A stretch of DNA of 64,000 bases from Ptychodera flava (taxonomy: Eukaryota > Hemichordata > Enteropneusta > Ptychoderidae): contig NC_091929.1 in NCBI RefSeq assembly GCF_041260155.1, positions 28,838,962 to 28,902,961 of the forward strand, written 5' to 3'. A program made the position numbers and the translations under genes. The stretch's first letter is position 1. Each line of letters begins with the position of its first letter. Below, one piece after another: positions 39,591-62,845 of the stretch. Below the pieces are notes generated by a model, which did no database searches, was not told the origin of the DNA, and saw nothing but the letters and a program-made list of their open reading frames with translations.

Positions 39591-42500
39591 GTACATATAG
39601 GTACACATACATTACATTCGCTGCCTATTATTACGCTGTTCATACTTCATGAATGGATTTGAATGAATCCCATTTTCCAACACAGCATTGGTTTGTAAGT
39701 CTCAAACCTTTATCTCTGCTAAGTAGTAGGAAAACGTTCTTGAATGAAATAATTATCAAATTTTCTCCTGAGCAACATTATCTGAACAGCGTCGGTAACG
39801 TCACTACAGCAACACTCGCTGTGGTAACCGCCGCTTTTTTGTAATATATGTTTTGCGCTCTCGTTTTTGCTTGATCGCGATCACTCCGATGGCAAGAGAT
39901 CATTCAACTTCGTACAATATTTTTCTTATGGGGACATTTTCAGTTGACAGATGTACGTCGATCTCTGCGTATAGCTAGTGTCCGAGGCGAAGCTAGGCTG
40001 TTCACAGCAGTGTTTCAGTAGGCTAAACGGGAGCAATCGTCTCTGTAATTCCTTTTACTCGTCCGTAATCGTGCATTCGCTTACAGTATGAGCTGAACTT
40101 GACTCTACATTGACACGAACCTTGACCATGAGGACCATCTCAAGATATACGATATTCGATCACCTTCCCGAGTGAGTTGCCATCCGAAACCTGTCGCTAT
40201 ATTGGCCTCCAGCTGCAAATCTCGAACTCAACCAACTATAAGCTTTCTCTTTCATTGCTGCTTGCAAACTACCCAATGATATTCTCATTTTGGCTCGCAG
40301 ACCGACGAACATTTCTGTGGTTCGCCAAGGCCGTGCGGGACCATCAAACGAAGGCACGTCAAACGCTGCAGAATTGTCACGACTCAAAGTGTTCACCCAT
40401 CGGCTTCTAACGAATCGAAAAAAATGTACCATGTTTGGCAGGTCCATAGGCTTGAAAATATTTCATCCGTGATATTAAAGCGCAAAACGCAACCTTTAAC
40501 ATGGACGACAATATAAATTGAAAGCCCGCCTATAAATCTCAATTTGTTTTATAAAGTCATTTTTTTCATATATTTGAAATAAGCATATAGGGTTCACAGG
40601 ACCACCATACTCTAATCGCGCACAAAGAGCGTATACACACGGATGACATCATCGAAGGGAGAAAACACGCTCGCGGCGACCGTCTGATGAAGAGAGATCC
40701 TTGACGTAACCTAGCTTAACCTTGAGGCTAAGACAAGCTTGAATGTAGAGTGTAAATACCCCCTCAGCTAAATGTCAAAGTGCTTGTCAGGGCCTGCAAT
40801 TATTTCAGATTTGCGGACAAATCAATTATTCGCGTTCTAATTTTTATTTTAAGAGCATATTTTGGACCAATCACAGCTGTCGTACCATTTAGTACATGCC
40901 CTGGAATGCATCATTCAAATTATATGATGCGGAATTTCCCGATGCCGCATATATCGGAAAGCATCACCTTACTATGTTCCTCAAGAATTGCGACCACGGT
41001 GTACACGAATCTTGTAAACTCCTCCATTCAGGCGTGAACCGAACTTAAGCGGCGAGAAATCCCATTTCTAACAAGACAAATATATTGAGGAAGTCGAAAA
41101 CTCGCAAACAAGTGCTGTCGTGTTTAATAAATTACCCCGACAGGAAAGTTATTTTTTGCTAAGAAATATGCGAGATCATACAATTTCATTGTTAAGACAA
41201 TCTGTTTGTCGTAAAGCTAATCGTGGCGTACGTAACCATAAAAATGTAAATATTACCTCATCCGATTGATCGGAGTTATTTATAAATCTTCGTAATTCCA
41301 CGTTCCTTGATGGGCAGAATAACGGTTTCGTCACGATTTCCTATAATCCATGTTTTTCGCTTGGTAGATGGAAGAGACTTCTTGACGGTGTTGTGTTAGA
41401 ACTCCTTGGGTAAATTCCACTCTCGTCACAAGCACACGGCGCGCGGTCACTCAATCAGCTGCGATTGTGGTAAATGTTCGTGAAGACTTATTTTTCCGCC
41501 CTTCTCAGTTTTCTGACCATGACCTGAGCAAACGACACTCTATCCGCAAATCAGGGTCATGTCTACGACGTCTTTCACTTTTTAAATAAACAACTTGCGC
41601 CGCTGGCAGCAGGATATTAGGGAAATTAAATGTCGGGAAGTTTAATACTTACTTCCAAAATGTGTGATTTCCGTGTGTGTGTTTGTACTTGTGTGTGTTT
41701 CTTATGAAGTCGAATTGAAATTGACTTAATTAAATGCATGATGGGAACACTAATTGTATTTAAAAATGCTCAGATGTGTGTAACTTGCGTTGTCTACATT
41801 CTTACTTTATTCAGTTTTGCTGTTAATTGTAATGTTTATACCGATTTGCAAATTGCATCGAGCGCTGTACTCACTTTGAAAGACGACTGAATGCTGTCCC
41901 TCTGTCTCTGTCTGCCTGTTTGTCTCTGTCTGTTTCTATCTCTGTGTGTCTCTCTCTGTCTATGTCTGTCTATTTGTCTGTGTCTCTCTGTCTCTGTGTG
42001 TCTCTGTCTGTCTCTGTCTCTCTGTCTCTTTGTCTCTCTGTCTCTATCTCTGTCTCTGTCTCTCTCTCTCTGAAGGGGCAAATACTCTATGTGTGTATAC
42101 ATTGTAACGCACACTGTATATACAAAACGGACACCGCACTCACTCCGATGTAAAGTCGAAATGTGTGTTGAAAGTTTACTAGGTTAAACGACGAGTGAAA
42201 AAAAATGCGTAGGTCTGAGAGGTGTCTGTCTGAACGGACGTAGGGGCCGACAGAATGGAAAAACGGCAGACGTTGTCCGGCAGTTCAGGAAAATAGAGCG
42301 GACACACACGCTGGAAGGACGAACGTAAGATGAACTTGCGACCGTTGAACTAACCAAACGATTGAACTTTGAGGGTACTGCGTGGGATAGAGATCGATCG
42401 AATGGAACTGCGGAGGAAACAATTATTTTTTTTTAAAATCAAAGAACAACTGAGAACACTTTCAACACCGTTCAATCAATGCGCCTCAGGTTTCACACAA

Positions 42501-42596
42501 GTTTTGCATACAGCTACGGGCGCTGTCTTTCCATATAGGTAAGTTCTAGCAAGAATATTTAACACCAAGTAAGAGAAAAGATAATGCTAGAATGTC
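39591..42596. other. No gene seen
   Basis: Overlapping frames at 40160-40470 on both strands have no recognisable motif. Confidence 0.5.
41891..42073. repeat. (TCTG/TCTC)n tract
   Basis: Pyrimidine-rich tetranucleotide mix with no regular order. Confidence 0.93.
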
Positions 42597-42954
42597 TTAC
42601 GGTAGAACACGCCTCGGGGACAGATATTTGGACTCTCAAACTTTTCCTCTACACTTCTGATCTACCGTTTGTGTGCCTCACTTTGAAGCCCTTTGAGACA
42701 GAAAAACTGTCACCGTCCTAGTGTTTTGAAATTCGAAAATTTTATTTTTATCAATGGAGGTAACACAGGGATGGCGGCCATTTTGAATTTCAAATAGCGG
42801 TCAATCTTGTGCAATTTGTTTCTTTAGTAAGAAAATTTGCACGGTGACCTCCTATTTTTATTCGTGATTCTGAAAGAGAGTGGTTGAAAGATTTCTTGAA
42901 GAAAGTTGGAGTAAAAGTCTGAGTCGTTGACTTTCGAGGCGCATACTACCTTAA
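42597..42954 (+). mobile_element. Family A MITE, copy 8
   Basis: Left end TTACGGTAGAACACGCCTCG, right end CGAGGCGCATACTACCTTAA, with an intact core. Confidence 0.85.
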
Positions 42955-43376
42955 TTTGAGTTGCTGTTCGCTGCGAGGTGCAACATGGGAAAGAATGAGA
43001 TCACTTTTCACGAACGATGTGCGTGAGACCAACTTGCCATAGGATGGGACAAAAAAGTCAGTTTCACCGGTCATAACTTACAAGTTCTAGTTTTACTGTC
43101 ATCACAGCAAGTCACAACTATCGAATTGTTTCGCTGACCTGACGGAAACAAGATACGCGCTGACACTATATGCATAACGCTGGGCTGTTTTGCTCTGGAA
43201 CGCCTGTCTATGGGGGTTAGATAAACATCTGTCTGTGCGTGCGTGTTTTCGTGTTTTTGTTCTGTCTGGACCTCACGTGTTGTCGAGGTTGCTGGGTGAA
43301 CTATTGCCAGAGTTTGGCGAACTTGAAGGCATTGCCACTGTGGTTTGTATAACCTTAGATCGTCAGTAAGGCATCT
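42955..43376. other. No gene seen between family-A copies 8 and 9
   Basis: Unique sequence. Confidence 0.5.
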
Positions 43377-43750
43377 TTAATGTAGAACGCACCTCGGGGA
43401 CAGACATTCAGGCTCTCAAACTTTTACAATTCTGTTCTGATCTACCACTTGTGAGGGTTCATTTTAAAGGTATTGGTATGGTATTGGTATAAGAAAACTT
43501 TTCACCGGCTTAGTTTTTTTTCGAAATTCGAATTTTTTTATTTTTCTCCATAGAGTTAACACAGGGATGGCGGCCATTTGAATTTCAAATAAAGGTAAAT
43601 CTTGCGTAATTTGTTTCTCTAGTACCAAAATTTGCACGGTGACCCCCTATTTTTATTCTTGATTTTGAAAGAGAATGATTGAAAGGTTCCTATAAGGAAA
43701 GTTTGAGCAAAAGTTTAAGTCTTTCACTTTCGAGGCGCATACTACCTTAA
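43377..43750 (+). mobile_element. Family A MITE, copy 9
   Basis: TTAATGTAGAACGCACCTCG to CGAGGCGCATACTACCTTAA. It has a short GGTATTGGTAT duplication near 43468. Confidence 0.85.
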
Positions 43751-43939
43751 GAATCTAACACTGTTTTTCATCTCTGTGTTCGTCGGTAAAATTTTTGCTT
43801 CAATGATATAGCTTAGGAAACGAGTCGAAGAAATGGGTAGTACATGAACAGATAGAGTGATGGATAGGACAGAATTAAACAGAGATATTAAATACATAAA
43901 ATGATTGATTAATAGATGGACAGAAAAATTGATAAATGA

Positions 43940-43940
43940 G

Positions 43941-43999
<59 letters not shown>

Positions 44000-44066
44000 G
44001 TAGGTAGGTAGGTAGGTAGGTAGGTAGGTAGGTAGGTAGGTAGACAGATAGATAGGTAGACAGATA
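43940..44066. repeat. (GATA)n then (GGTA)n array
   Basis: About 14 GATA units pass into about 11 GGTA units, then mixed units. Confidence 0.95.
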
Positions 44067-44992
44067 GATAATTTGATGGATGTGCAGACATTCAGATAGG
44101 TAGAAAGAAAGGCAGTCCTACAATTCAATAACGGCCAACGCAAATCCTTCAACACTAACGAAGAGACGACACACTTAAATCAACTACGGTCTGTAAATGA
44201 AATAAAAAGATTAAAATAGTGACACAATCACTCTCGACCGAAACTTAATTACTGTCGCTTAAAACAATGTTGGCAGTGTAGCCTCAACGTTAAACTGATT
44301 AGTTAGAACACTGATTGAAAGTGACGGTGAAATAACAGTATTTACTCCTCTTAAGTTGTGCGCGAAAAGCTGACATTATCTTCAACGATCTAGTATCAAA
44401 ATTGAAACATATAGTTTCTTTGTAGCTAGTTTCTGCATTCTGGTGTTAGAAAGATTAGCTTTTATCAAAATGGCTATAACGGGTTTCGATAGAGATTCTT
44501 TCACTGACAGAAAATCCAAGTTGAAGATGTTAACCTCTTTGTCCAAAGTCAGTGCCCAAGTTACATACTCGATCATAGATGTCGAGGGAAGTTAATATAT
44601 GAAGTACTAGCTGAGAACAGAGTCGATAGAAACAGTCACGAGGTGGCGCTTCAGAAATTCTCCTCTTGTCGTAGAGACAGCTATCAACATAATTGTAAAA
44701 GAAGCCTGTTAGTTCGTACCTAAAACAAATCTAGCAAAGCTGCTTGCAAAAGTTCATATATTTTATTCATACATTGTTTATATTTCATGAAGACGTTGTT
44801 ATAATCTCTTATACCTTAATGGCATAAGATTAAATTTAAAATGACAGAATATAACAGTGGCATTTTTAAAGAATCGGATCACTATTTCATCGGGAATTTC
44901 AACTGATGGGTTATCAAAAAAAACTGTGTACGCAGTTTACGTCCTACTAAACATTAATTGGATGTTGATTGATGCTGATTGTCGATATCATA

Positions 44993-45269
<277 letters not shown>

Positions 45270-45478
45270 ATGCTAATGTTTTGACGGTTATAAAATCATA
45301 AATGTTTAATTTCTTATGTTTTATGGAGGAGGAGAACAGCATTGATGAAATTCTAAGCTGCCAGAGGATGTTGTGTACGGTTACAAGAGACGAAAAAACG
45401 TTCTTTAAAAATTGAAAATTGGTCATCTGATAACGTCACTTGTAGCTCAGGTGCACTAACCTCGTTCTCTACAATAAT

Positions 45479-45482
<4 letters not shown>

Positions 45483-45560
<78 letters not shown>
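45483..45560. repeat. (TA)n microsatellite
   Basis: 39 pure units. Confidence 0.95.
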
Positions 45561-45563
<3 letters not shown>

Positions 45564-46552
45564 ATCACACACATTGTACTTTGTTGTATTGCTATGCTTA
45601 TTACTTTACAGTTTTAATTCATCAAAATGCGTGGCTTCCTTCGTCACGATGATCAGATTTTATATTGTCGACCTGAGAGGGCGCGCTCCCTTCTGCTTGG
45701 ACCGTGTCACGGTCTTTCCGAGAAAAGTGTAAATGATTTTGTATGTTGGCGACACTTGCTGAACAGACATCTGTTCTAGGAGTTAAAGGTGTACAGTTCT
45801 CAAATCAAAGAATATAAACAAATATTTTCTTTTTCAATTTGATCAAAGTTGAGTAAGCCGTCTATATTATGCATTTTCTGTTATTTTGGTTTTCATTGTG
45901 AAATGTTGTTTCCTACTCGCTCCCGGAATCATGCCAAATGCAATATGTTCAATTTCTCAACGAAGACTTTGTGTATTTATATCCATATATTTAATATCCA
46001 ACGTCATTGTTGTCAGGTGAATTTCAGTCAATAATAAAGACTTAATTTGTCAATAATAAATAATAAAATGACCAAATGTAATAATTGGTTATTTCGGCAA
46101 GACTAATTTGAATATTTTTTACTTCAAAATATTCTAAGGAAAAGAAAAATACATGTACATCTTTTTAAATCTAATATAATTAAAATATTATCAGAAATTA
46201 CAAATTCTGCCTGTTATAAACTTTTTCAAAACGACTTCAACATCATTTGTTCTGTATTACAGAGATTACGCCGCTTCTTTGACAGTAGTAAACTATGACT
46301 GTTTACTTCATATGAATGTATTGTGTATTTTTAGCAGGAGATACCGCTGTGAAGTGCGAAATATTTTATTTCTTTGTTCGTGCCCTTCTTTTTTCTAAAA
46401 ATGGTATATGAAATTATGGAGCGGATGTCCGATATAGAGAAGAGAGGGAGAGAAGCGCCCTCGAGCGACGAATCTTCCAGTCCTGGGACACATCTCACAT
46501 CTCTGTGCGTTACAATTCATCGCGCAAAGTCATTCTCGTGATTTGTGATGAC

Positions 46553-46553
46553 A

Positions 46554-46597
<44 letters not shown>
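46553..46597. repeat. (GAT)n repeat
   Basis: Fifteen units, within an open frame that reads poly-Asp. Confidence 0.93.
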
Positions 46598-46599
<2 letters not shown>

Positions 46600-46721
46600 A
46601 AGCTCTTGTGCGTCTCAGTGTGAAATTGTTTCAAGCCATTCCGCTGTACTCAAAATTTTAAAATGTTTCAGATGTGTAGGAAAAAGAATATGTAATAGCA
46701 ACAGAGTATATGACTGTAATC

Positions 46722-46724
46722 GAT

Positions 46725-46770
<46 letters not shown>
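46722..46770. repeat. (GA)n repeat
   Basis: GA units with one interruption. Confidence 0.93.
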
Positions 46771-46774
<4 letters not shown>

Positions 46775-47339
46775 ACAACTACAAATATCACTACCGTACA
46801 TAAGGAGAGAAAGAGACGGTCACGAGCGTTTTGCGAAGTACATTCAATGCTTACCAAGGATCCCGTGTTCTTTGAAGATACCGTTGACCCAATGCCCAGA
46901 TTGCTCTCGTATGAACCAGATGAACTGAAGTTGAACGACCTTTTTAATCTGAAACCGAGCGCTAAGCGTGATCAGCGACCTAAGAGGAGTCGCTCAAACA
47001 CACCGTGACTCATCAAGTTCAAGAAGTGATCGGTGTCAACTTCAAGATTACGTCTTCGATCAAACTATCAGGTGCAATCCTTACGTCACGATCAATCACT
47101 GCAACACGCACTGGTACCAACGTCATTGCCATCATCTGTTATGGTAATGACGATCTCTTTCAAGAATCACCCTATTGAGCATTTCTATAGACACGTTTGG
47201 AGGGTCTATGGCATTTCACACGAACTATGATCAGGAAAAATAGACTTGACATTGACAAAAACTCTATACACTTTTGATAGCGTCACATAATTTGTTCTTT
47301 ATGTTGTTTGTTGAAATTTCAGCAAACTTACATGATAGT

Positions 47340-47675
47340 GTAAGGTAGAATGCGCCTCGGGGACAGATATTCGGACTCTGAAACTTTTCCAATTCTTTTC
47401 TGATCTACCACTTGTGGGGGTTCATTTTACAGCTCTTTGTGTAAGACAACTTTCACCATTTTAGTTTTTCAAATAAAATCGAAAAATTTATTTCTCCACG
47501 CAGAGTTAACACAGGGAAGACGGCCTTTTTAGGTAATTTGTCTCTCCAGTACCAAATTTTGCACGGTGACCTCTGAGTTTTATTCGTGCTTTTGAAAGAG
47601 AACAGTTGAAAGTTTGCTTGGTAAAGTTTGAGCAAAAATTTGAGTCTTGCATTTTCGAGGCGCGAGCTAACTTAA
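47340..47675 (+). mobile_element. Family A MITE, copy 10 (plus half of an inverted pair)
   Basis: GTAAGGTAGAATGCGCCTCG to CGAGGCGCGAGCTAACTTAA. Much of the core is deleted. Its right TTAA (47672-47675) is also the left end of copy 11. Confidence 0.85.
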
Positions 47676-48030
47676 GGTAATATGCACCTCGAAAGTGAAA
47701 GACTTAAACTTTTGCTCTAACTTTCCTCAAGGAATCTTTCAATCATTCTCTTTCTAATCAAGAATAAAAATAGGGGGTCACCGTGCAAATTTTGGTACTA
47801 GAGAAACAAATAACCAAGATTTATCGATATTAGAAATTCAAAATGGCCGCCATCCCTGTGTTAACTCTATGGCGAAAAATAAAAATTTTCGAATTTCAAA
47901 AAACTAAACCGGTGAAAAAGTGTTCTTTCACCAAGAGCTTTAAAATGAACCCCCACAAGTGGTATATCAGAAGAGAACTGTAAAAGTTTGAGAGTCCAAA
48001 TGTCTGTCCCCGAGGTGCGATCTAACTTAA
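47672..48030 (-). mobile_element. Family A MITE, copy 11 (minus half of the inverted pair)
   Basis: Reverse orientation: TTAAGGTAATATGCACCTCG at the left and CGAGGTGCGATCTAACTTAA at the right, with an intact core AAAATGGCCGCCATCC. The two copies abut with no extra base beyond the shared TTAA. Confidence 0.87.
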
Positions 48031-48056
48031 ACTGAAAAACGACTGTGTAATATGGC

Positions 48057-48462
48057 CTATTATATCATAACAGTATATTAATGGTGAGCTGGTATACGCG
48101 TGAGCTCTCAGAATTTCCAAATCCAATTTCCCAACGAGGATTAGTATCTTAAAGATAATGATAATAATAAATACTGCGATCTGATTGGTCGAGACGCAAA
48201 AAGAACCGTGGTATATCGGCGACATACCACGGCTGGCATACGCGTGAGCTCTCAGCTTGAGCAAAAATCCGTTTATGACGTTCAACGCCAGAATTTCAAT
48301 AATCTGTTATGATATAATAGCAATAAATCACACCCGGCGACGGTATACCACGAGATTTTGACCAGCTCACTTCATATATGCACTCGCTATCGCTCTTGCA
48401 TATATGTCGTGAACTGGTCAAAATCTCGTCGTATAGCATCACTGGGTGTGCTTTATTGCTTA
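48057..48462 (+). mobile_element. Family C foldback element, copy 2
   Basis: A first part (48057-48320) is bounded by inverted TTATATCATAACAG / CTGTTATGATATAA. It contains ATCTGATTGGTCGAGACG. A palindrome of about 145 bases (48318-48462) follows, whose arms end TAGCAATAAATCACACCC and GGGTGTGCTTTATTGC. Confidence 0.75.
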
Positions 48463-48891
48463 AACATGTCACATTGTGCAAGATTGCTGCTGATTTGAAC
48501 GAAATGATACGACAGAGACAAGGAAGACAGAGAGACACAGACGTAGATAGCATACAGATATAAAGAAAAATCTGCAGACAGACAGAGACAGAGGCAAATA
48601 CAAGCCAGGGGTAACAGACTGTTTAAGAGAAGTAAAGAGACGGGGAGACAGATAGAGAGCAGGAGAAGACGGATACTGGCTAAAAAAGGGAGAGACAGAA
48701 ATTAAAATATATAATCCCTTAGGTCCTGACATTTCATTTTGTTTTTGTTACAGTGGTCGGACTGCTCTTGACGTTGGTACGACACCTGGGTGATTGGCCG
48801 TGACGTACTTCTTATGTATGATAGCTTCATCAAAGATGTAATCTTGTAGTTCATATCGTGCACGTCATGACATTGATGCGTCTTGGAGTGT
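48463..48891. other. No gene seen
   Basis: Purine-rich CAGACAGAGACAGAG-type stretch (48500-48690), otherwise unique. Confidence 0.5.
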
Positions 48892-49227
48892 TTAAGGTAG
48901 CAAGCGCCTCGGCGAAAGATAGTCGGACTCTCTCAATTTTACAATTTTTATCCGATCTATCACTTATTGGGGTTCATTTTCAAGCTCTTGGTGCTAGTAA
49001 AATTATCACCATTTTGGGTTTTTTTCAAAATCTCCACAAAGTTAACATAAGGATGGCGGCCATTTTGAATTTCAAATATCGGTAAATCTTGGCTAATTTG
49101 TTTCTCTAGCACGAAATCCGCACGGTGACCCCTATTGATATTGATAAAGCGTATGGTTGAAAGATTCTTTGAGGAAAGTTTGACAGAAAAGTGTGTCTTT
49201 TCAGTTTTGGGGCGCATGCAACCTTAA
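48892..49227 (+). mobile_element. Family A MITE, copy 12
   Basis: TTAAGGTAGCAAGCGCCTCG to GGCGCATGCAACCTTAA; the core is intact, with small internal deletions. Confidence 0.82.
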
Positions 49228-49381
49228 GCGGCTCCGGGAACGACGTTATTGAAATCTCTCACGCCCAAAGGAAAGCACTCGGTCTCAGATAAAGGTCGTT
49301 CAACTTCAGTAAACATACGCAGTAATGTTTGATACGGCATTCGATCAATGGCGTCTTCATGTTTATTGAAGATAAGAAGAA

Positions 49382-49475
49382 AGCATCTCGAAAGTAAGAG
49401 ACTTTAACTTACCTCAATTTTTCTTCAAGAATCTTTCAACCATTCACTTTCAAAATCAAGAATTAAAATTCTCAA
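49382..49475 (-). mobile_element. Family A terminal fragment, reverse
   Basis: CATCTCGAAAGTAAGAGACT, then TCAAGAATCTTTCAACCATTC and TTTTCAAAATCAAGAAT blocks match one end of the element only. Confidence 0.6.
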
Positions 49476-49678
49476 TACCGTTGTGTTGCGCCGTTTGAAT
49501 TACGTTTTGACGCATACACTATAAATATCAACAAATCTATTTTACCAAAATCTATATTTCCTCAAAATTCCAAAAAAGACCCTGTGCTCTATAAGTTTTA
49601 CCGTCCAATAAATTTCAATGCCGTAATTTGTTTGCTTCGCTTATGGCATTGTTCTCATATGACGTCATCTAGTATGTA

Positions 49679-50073
49679 TTATGTATGTATGTATGTATGT
49701 ATGTATGTATGTATGTATGTATGTATGTATGTATGTATGTATGTATGTATGTATGTATGTATGTATGTATGTATGTATGTATGCATGTGTGCATGTGTGT
49801 ATGCATGTATGTATGTATGTATGTATGTATGTATGTATGTATGTATGTATGTATGTATGTATGTATGTATGTATGTATGTATGTATGTATGTATGTCTGT
49901 ATGTCTGTCTGTATGTATGTATGTATGTATGTATGTATGTATGTATGTATGTATGTATGTATGTATGTATGTATGTATGTATGTATGTATGTATGTATGT
50001 TATGTATGCATGCATGTGTGTATGCATGCATGTATGTATGTATGTATAGTATGTATGTATGTATGTATGTATG

Positions 50074-50105
<32 letters not shown>

Positions 50106-50232
50106 TGTATGTATGTATGTATGTATGTATGTATGCATGTATGCATGTGTGTATGTGTGTATGTATGTATGTATGTATGTATGTATGTATGTATGTATGT
50201 ATGTATGTATGTATGTATGTATGTATGTATGT

Positions 50233-50266
<34 letters not shown>
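49679..50266. repeat. Long (TATG)n array ending in (CTTG)n
   Basis: About 590 bases, the largest microsatellite here. It has GCATGTGTGTATGCATG variants near 49785, 50005 and 50135 that divide it into blocks, and a terminal run of nine CTTG units. Confidence 0.96.
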
Positions 50267-50268
<2 letters not shown>

Positions 50269-51185
50269 CCGCTGGAAGGACAAGATGTTTTCTCACAATG
50301 GTGCCGACCTCAAAGGGGCGCTACCAAACACTGGTAGGCTAGTCTAAATTCAAAATGAGAAAAGTCGTGTTACCCACCGAAAACTTTTACAAAATTGAAG
50401 GGTATTCGGTCTGTGTTTGTGTATATTAGCGAGGTACTACATTATCATAGCGTATTGTCTCACATATTCTACATATAAGTTGACCTCTAGCAAACACTGA
50501 TTTTTCTCACATGGGCTGTGTTGTTCGCAGTACTGCTTTGGTGCGCCACTGAAAGTTTCACATTAAATCAAATCAGTACGTCTTGTTGTTTGTGGGGCCA
50601 TATTGTATATAACGGAAATTCAGTCGAACAGGGGTGGGTTCGACATATTGTACGACGTCAGCAGGTTATGGTGTGTTCTAATAATCACATAGATTGCTAA
50701 ATAGATTGCTCGAGTAAATTTCAATACGCTTTACCTCACTACCAGAACAGATCACTACAGCGCACGCGCAGTCGTAACTTGCATTCAGTGGACAATGCTG
50801 CTCAGTTGAAGGCCGTAAACATATAAAATAGGAAAACGAACAAACAAGCAGAAATGATCTTGGCACAAAGTGAAATCATTTGTCGGGATAGCAGGCGGGA
50901 AATGACTTACTTATAGATGGAAAGTGATTTTTTTCAACTTCCTGTTTACATTATTTATCTACGGCTTCGGGGTGAACACACTATCTCAGCATGAACTGGT
51001 CACTTCGAAGATATGCAGAAAAACAACGAAAAAGCCACATCCTTCGACATAATGTTGTGTCACTATATATAACTTGTTTTTCTCTCCTGACCAGCGGGGC
51101 AATTTTGGCAACGTCATCCACTTTAAAATGATGTTTATTGACATTCCGATAACACGGGGTCATCACAATCGCGCGGCTCGCTATC
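50267..51185. other. Upstream flank of the Reeler/CC-repeat gene
   Basis: Unique sequence between the large TATG array and the promoter; only the NRF1-like site stands out. Confidence 0.5.
50760..50771. promoter_or_regulatory. NRF1-like site upstream of the gene
   Basis: GCGCACGCGCAG closely fits the palindromic NRF1 consensus YGCGCAYGCGCR, about 510 bases upstream of the predicted start. It could belong to a separate or divergent promoter. Confidence 0.3.
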
Positions 51186-51234
51186 CTTATCAGCGCGACC
51201 CGGTCAGCGATCACCTGACCAACAAGCTTATCAG
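51186..51234 (+). promoter_or_regulatory. Paired GATA-factor sites
   Basis: Two identical CTTATCAG motifs (reverse CTGATAAG), at 51186-51193 and 51227-51234, begin 41 bases apart and end 11 bases before the TATA box. GATA factors commonly drive gut or blood-cell genes; the role here is inferred. Confidence 0.4.
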
Positions 51235-51245
51235 GCCTCGGTGCA

Positions 51246-51250
51246 TATAA
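51246..51250 (+). promoter_or_regulatory. TATA box of the Reeler/CC-repeat gene
   Basis: TATAA in GCATATAACC, 28 bases upstream of a good initiator and 68 upstream of the start codon. A focused promoter fits a strongly or tissue-specifically expressed secreted protein. Confidence 0.6.
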
Positions 51251-51271
51251 CCTGCAATCTGCCGACTGGGC

Positions 51272-51278
51272 TCAAATC
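51272..51278 (+). promoter_or_regulatory. Initiator, predicted start of transcription at 51274
   Basis: TCAAATC fits the YYANWYY initiator with A at 51274, correctly spaced from the TATA box. It implies a 40-nt leader. Confidence 0.5.
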
Positions 51279-51313
51279 TATTCACAACAGTGCGGTAGCT
51301 GGGGTGAACAAAA

Positions 51314-62845
<11,532 letters not shown>

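Noticed and set aside
49584-50347. Long open frames of Met-Tyr-Val-Cys or His-Thr-Tyr-Ile on both strands (also at 15.4, 18.5, 21.2, 39.3 and 57.3 kb)
   Set aside because: (TATG)n has no stop codon in any of the six frames, so the frames are a by-product of the microsatellite.
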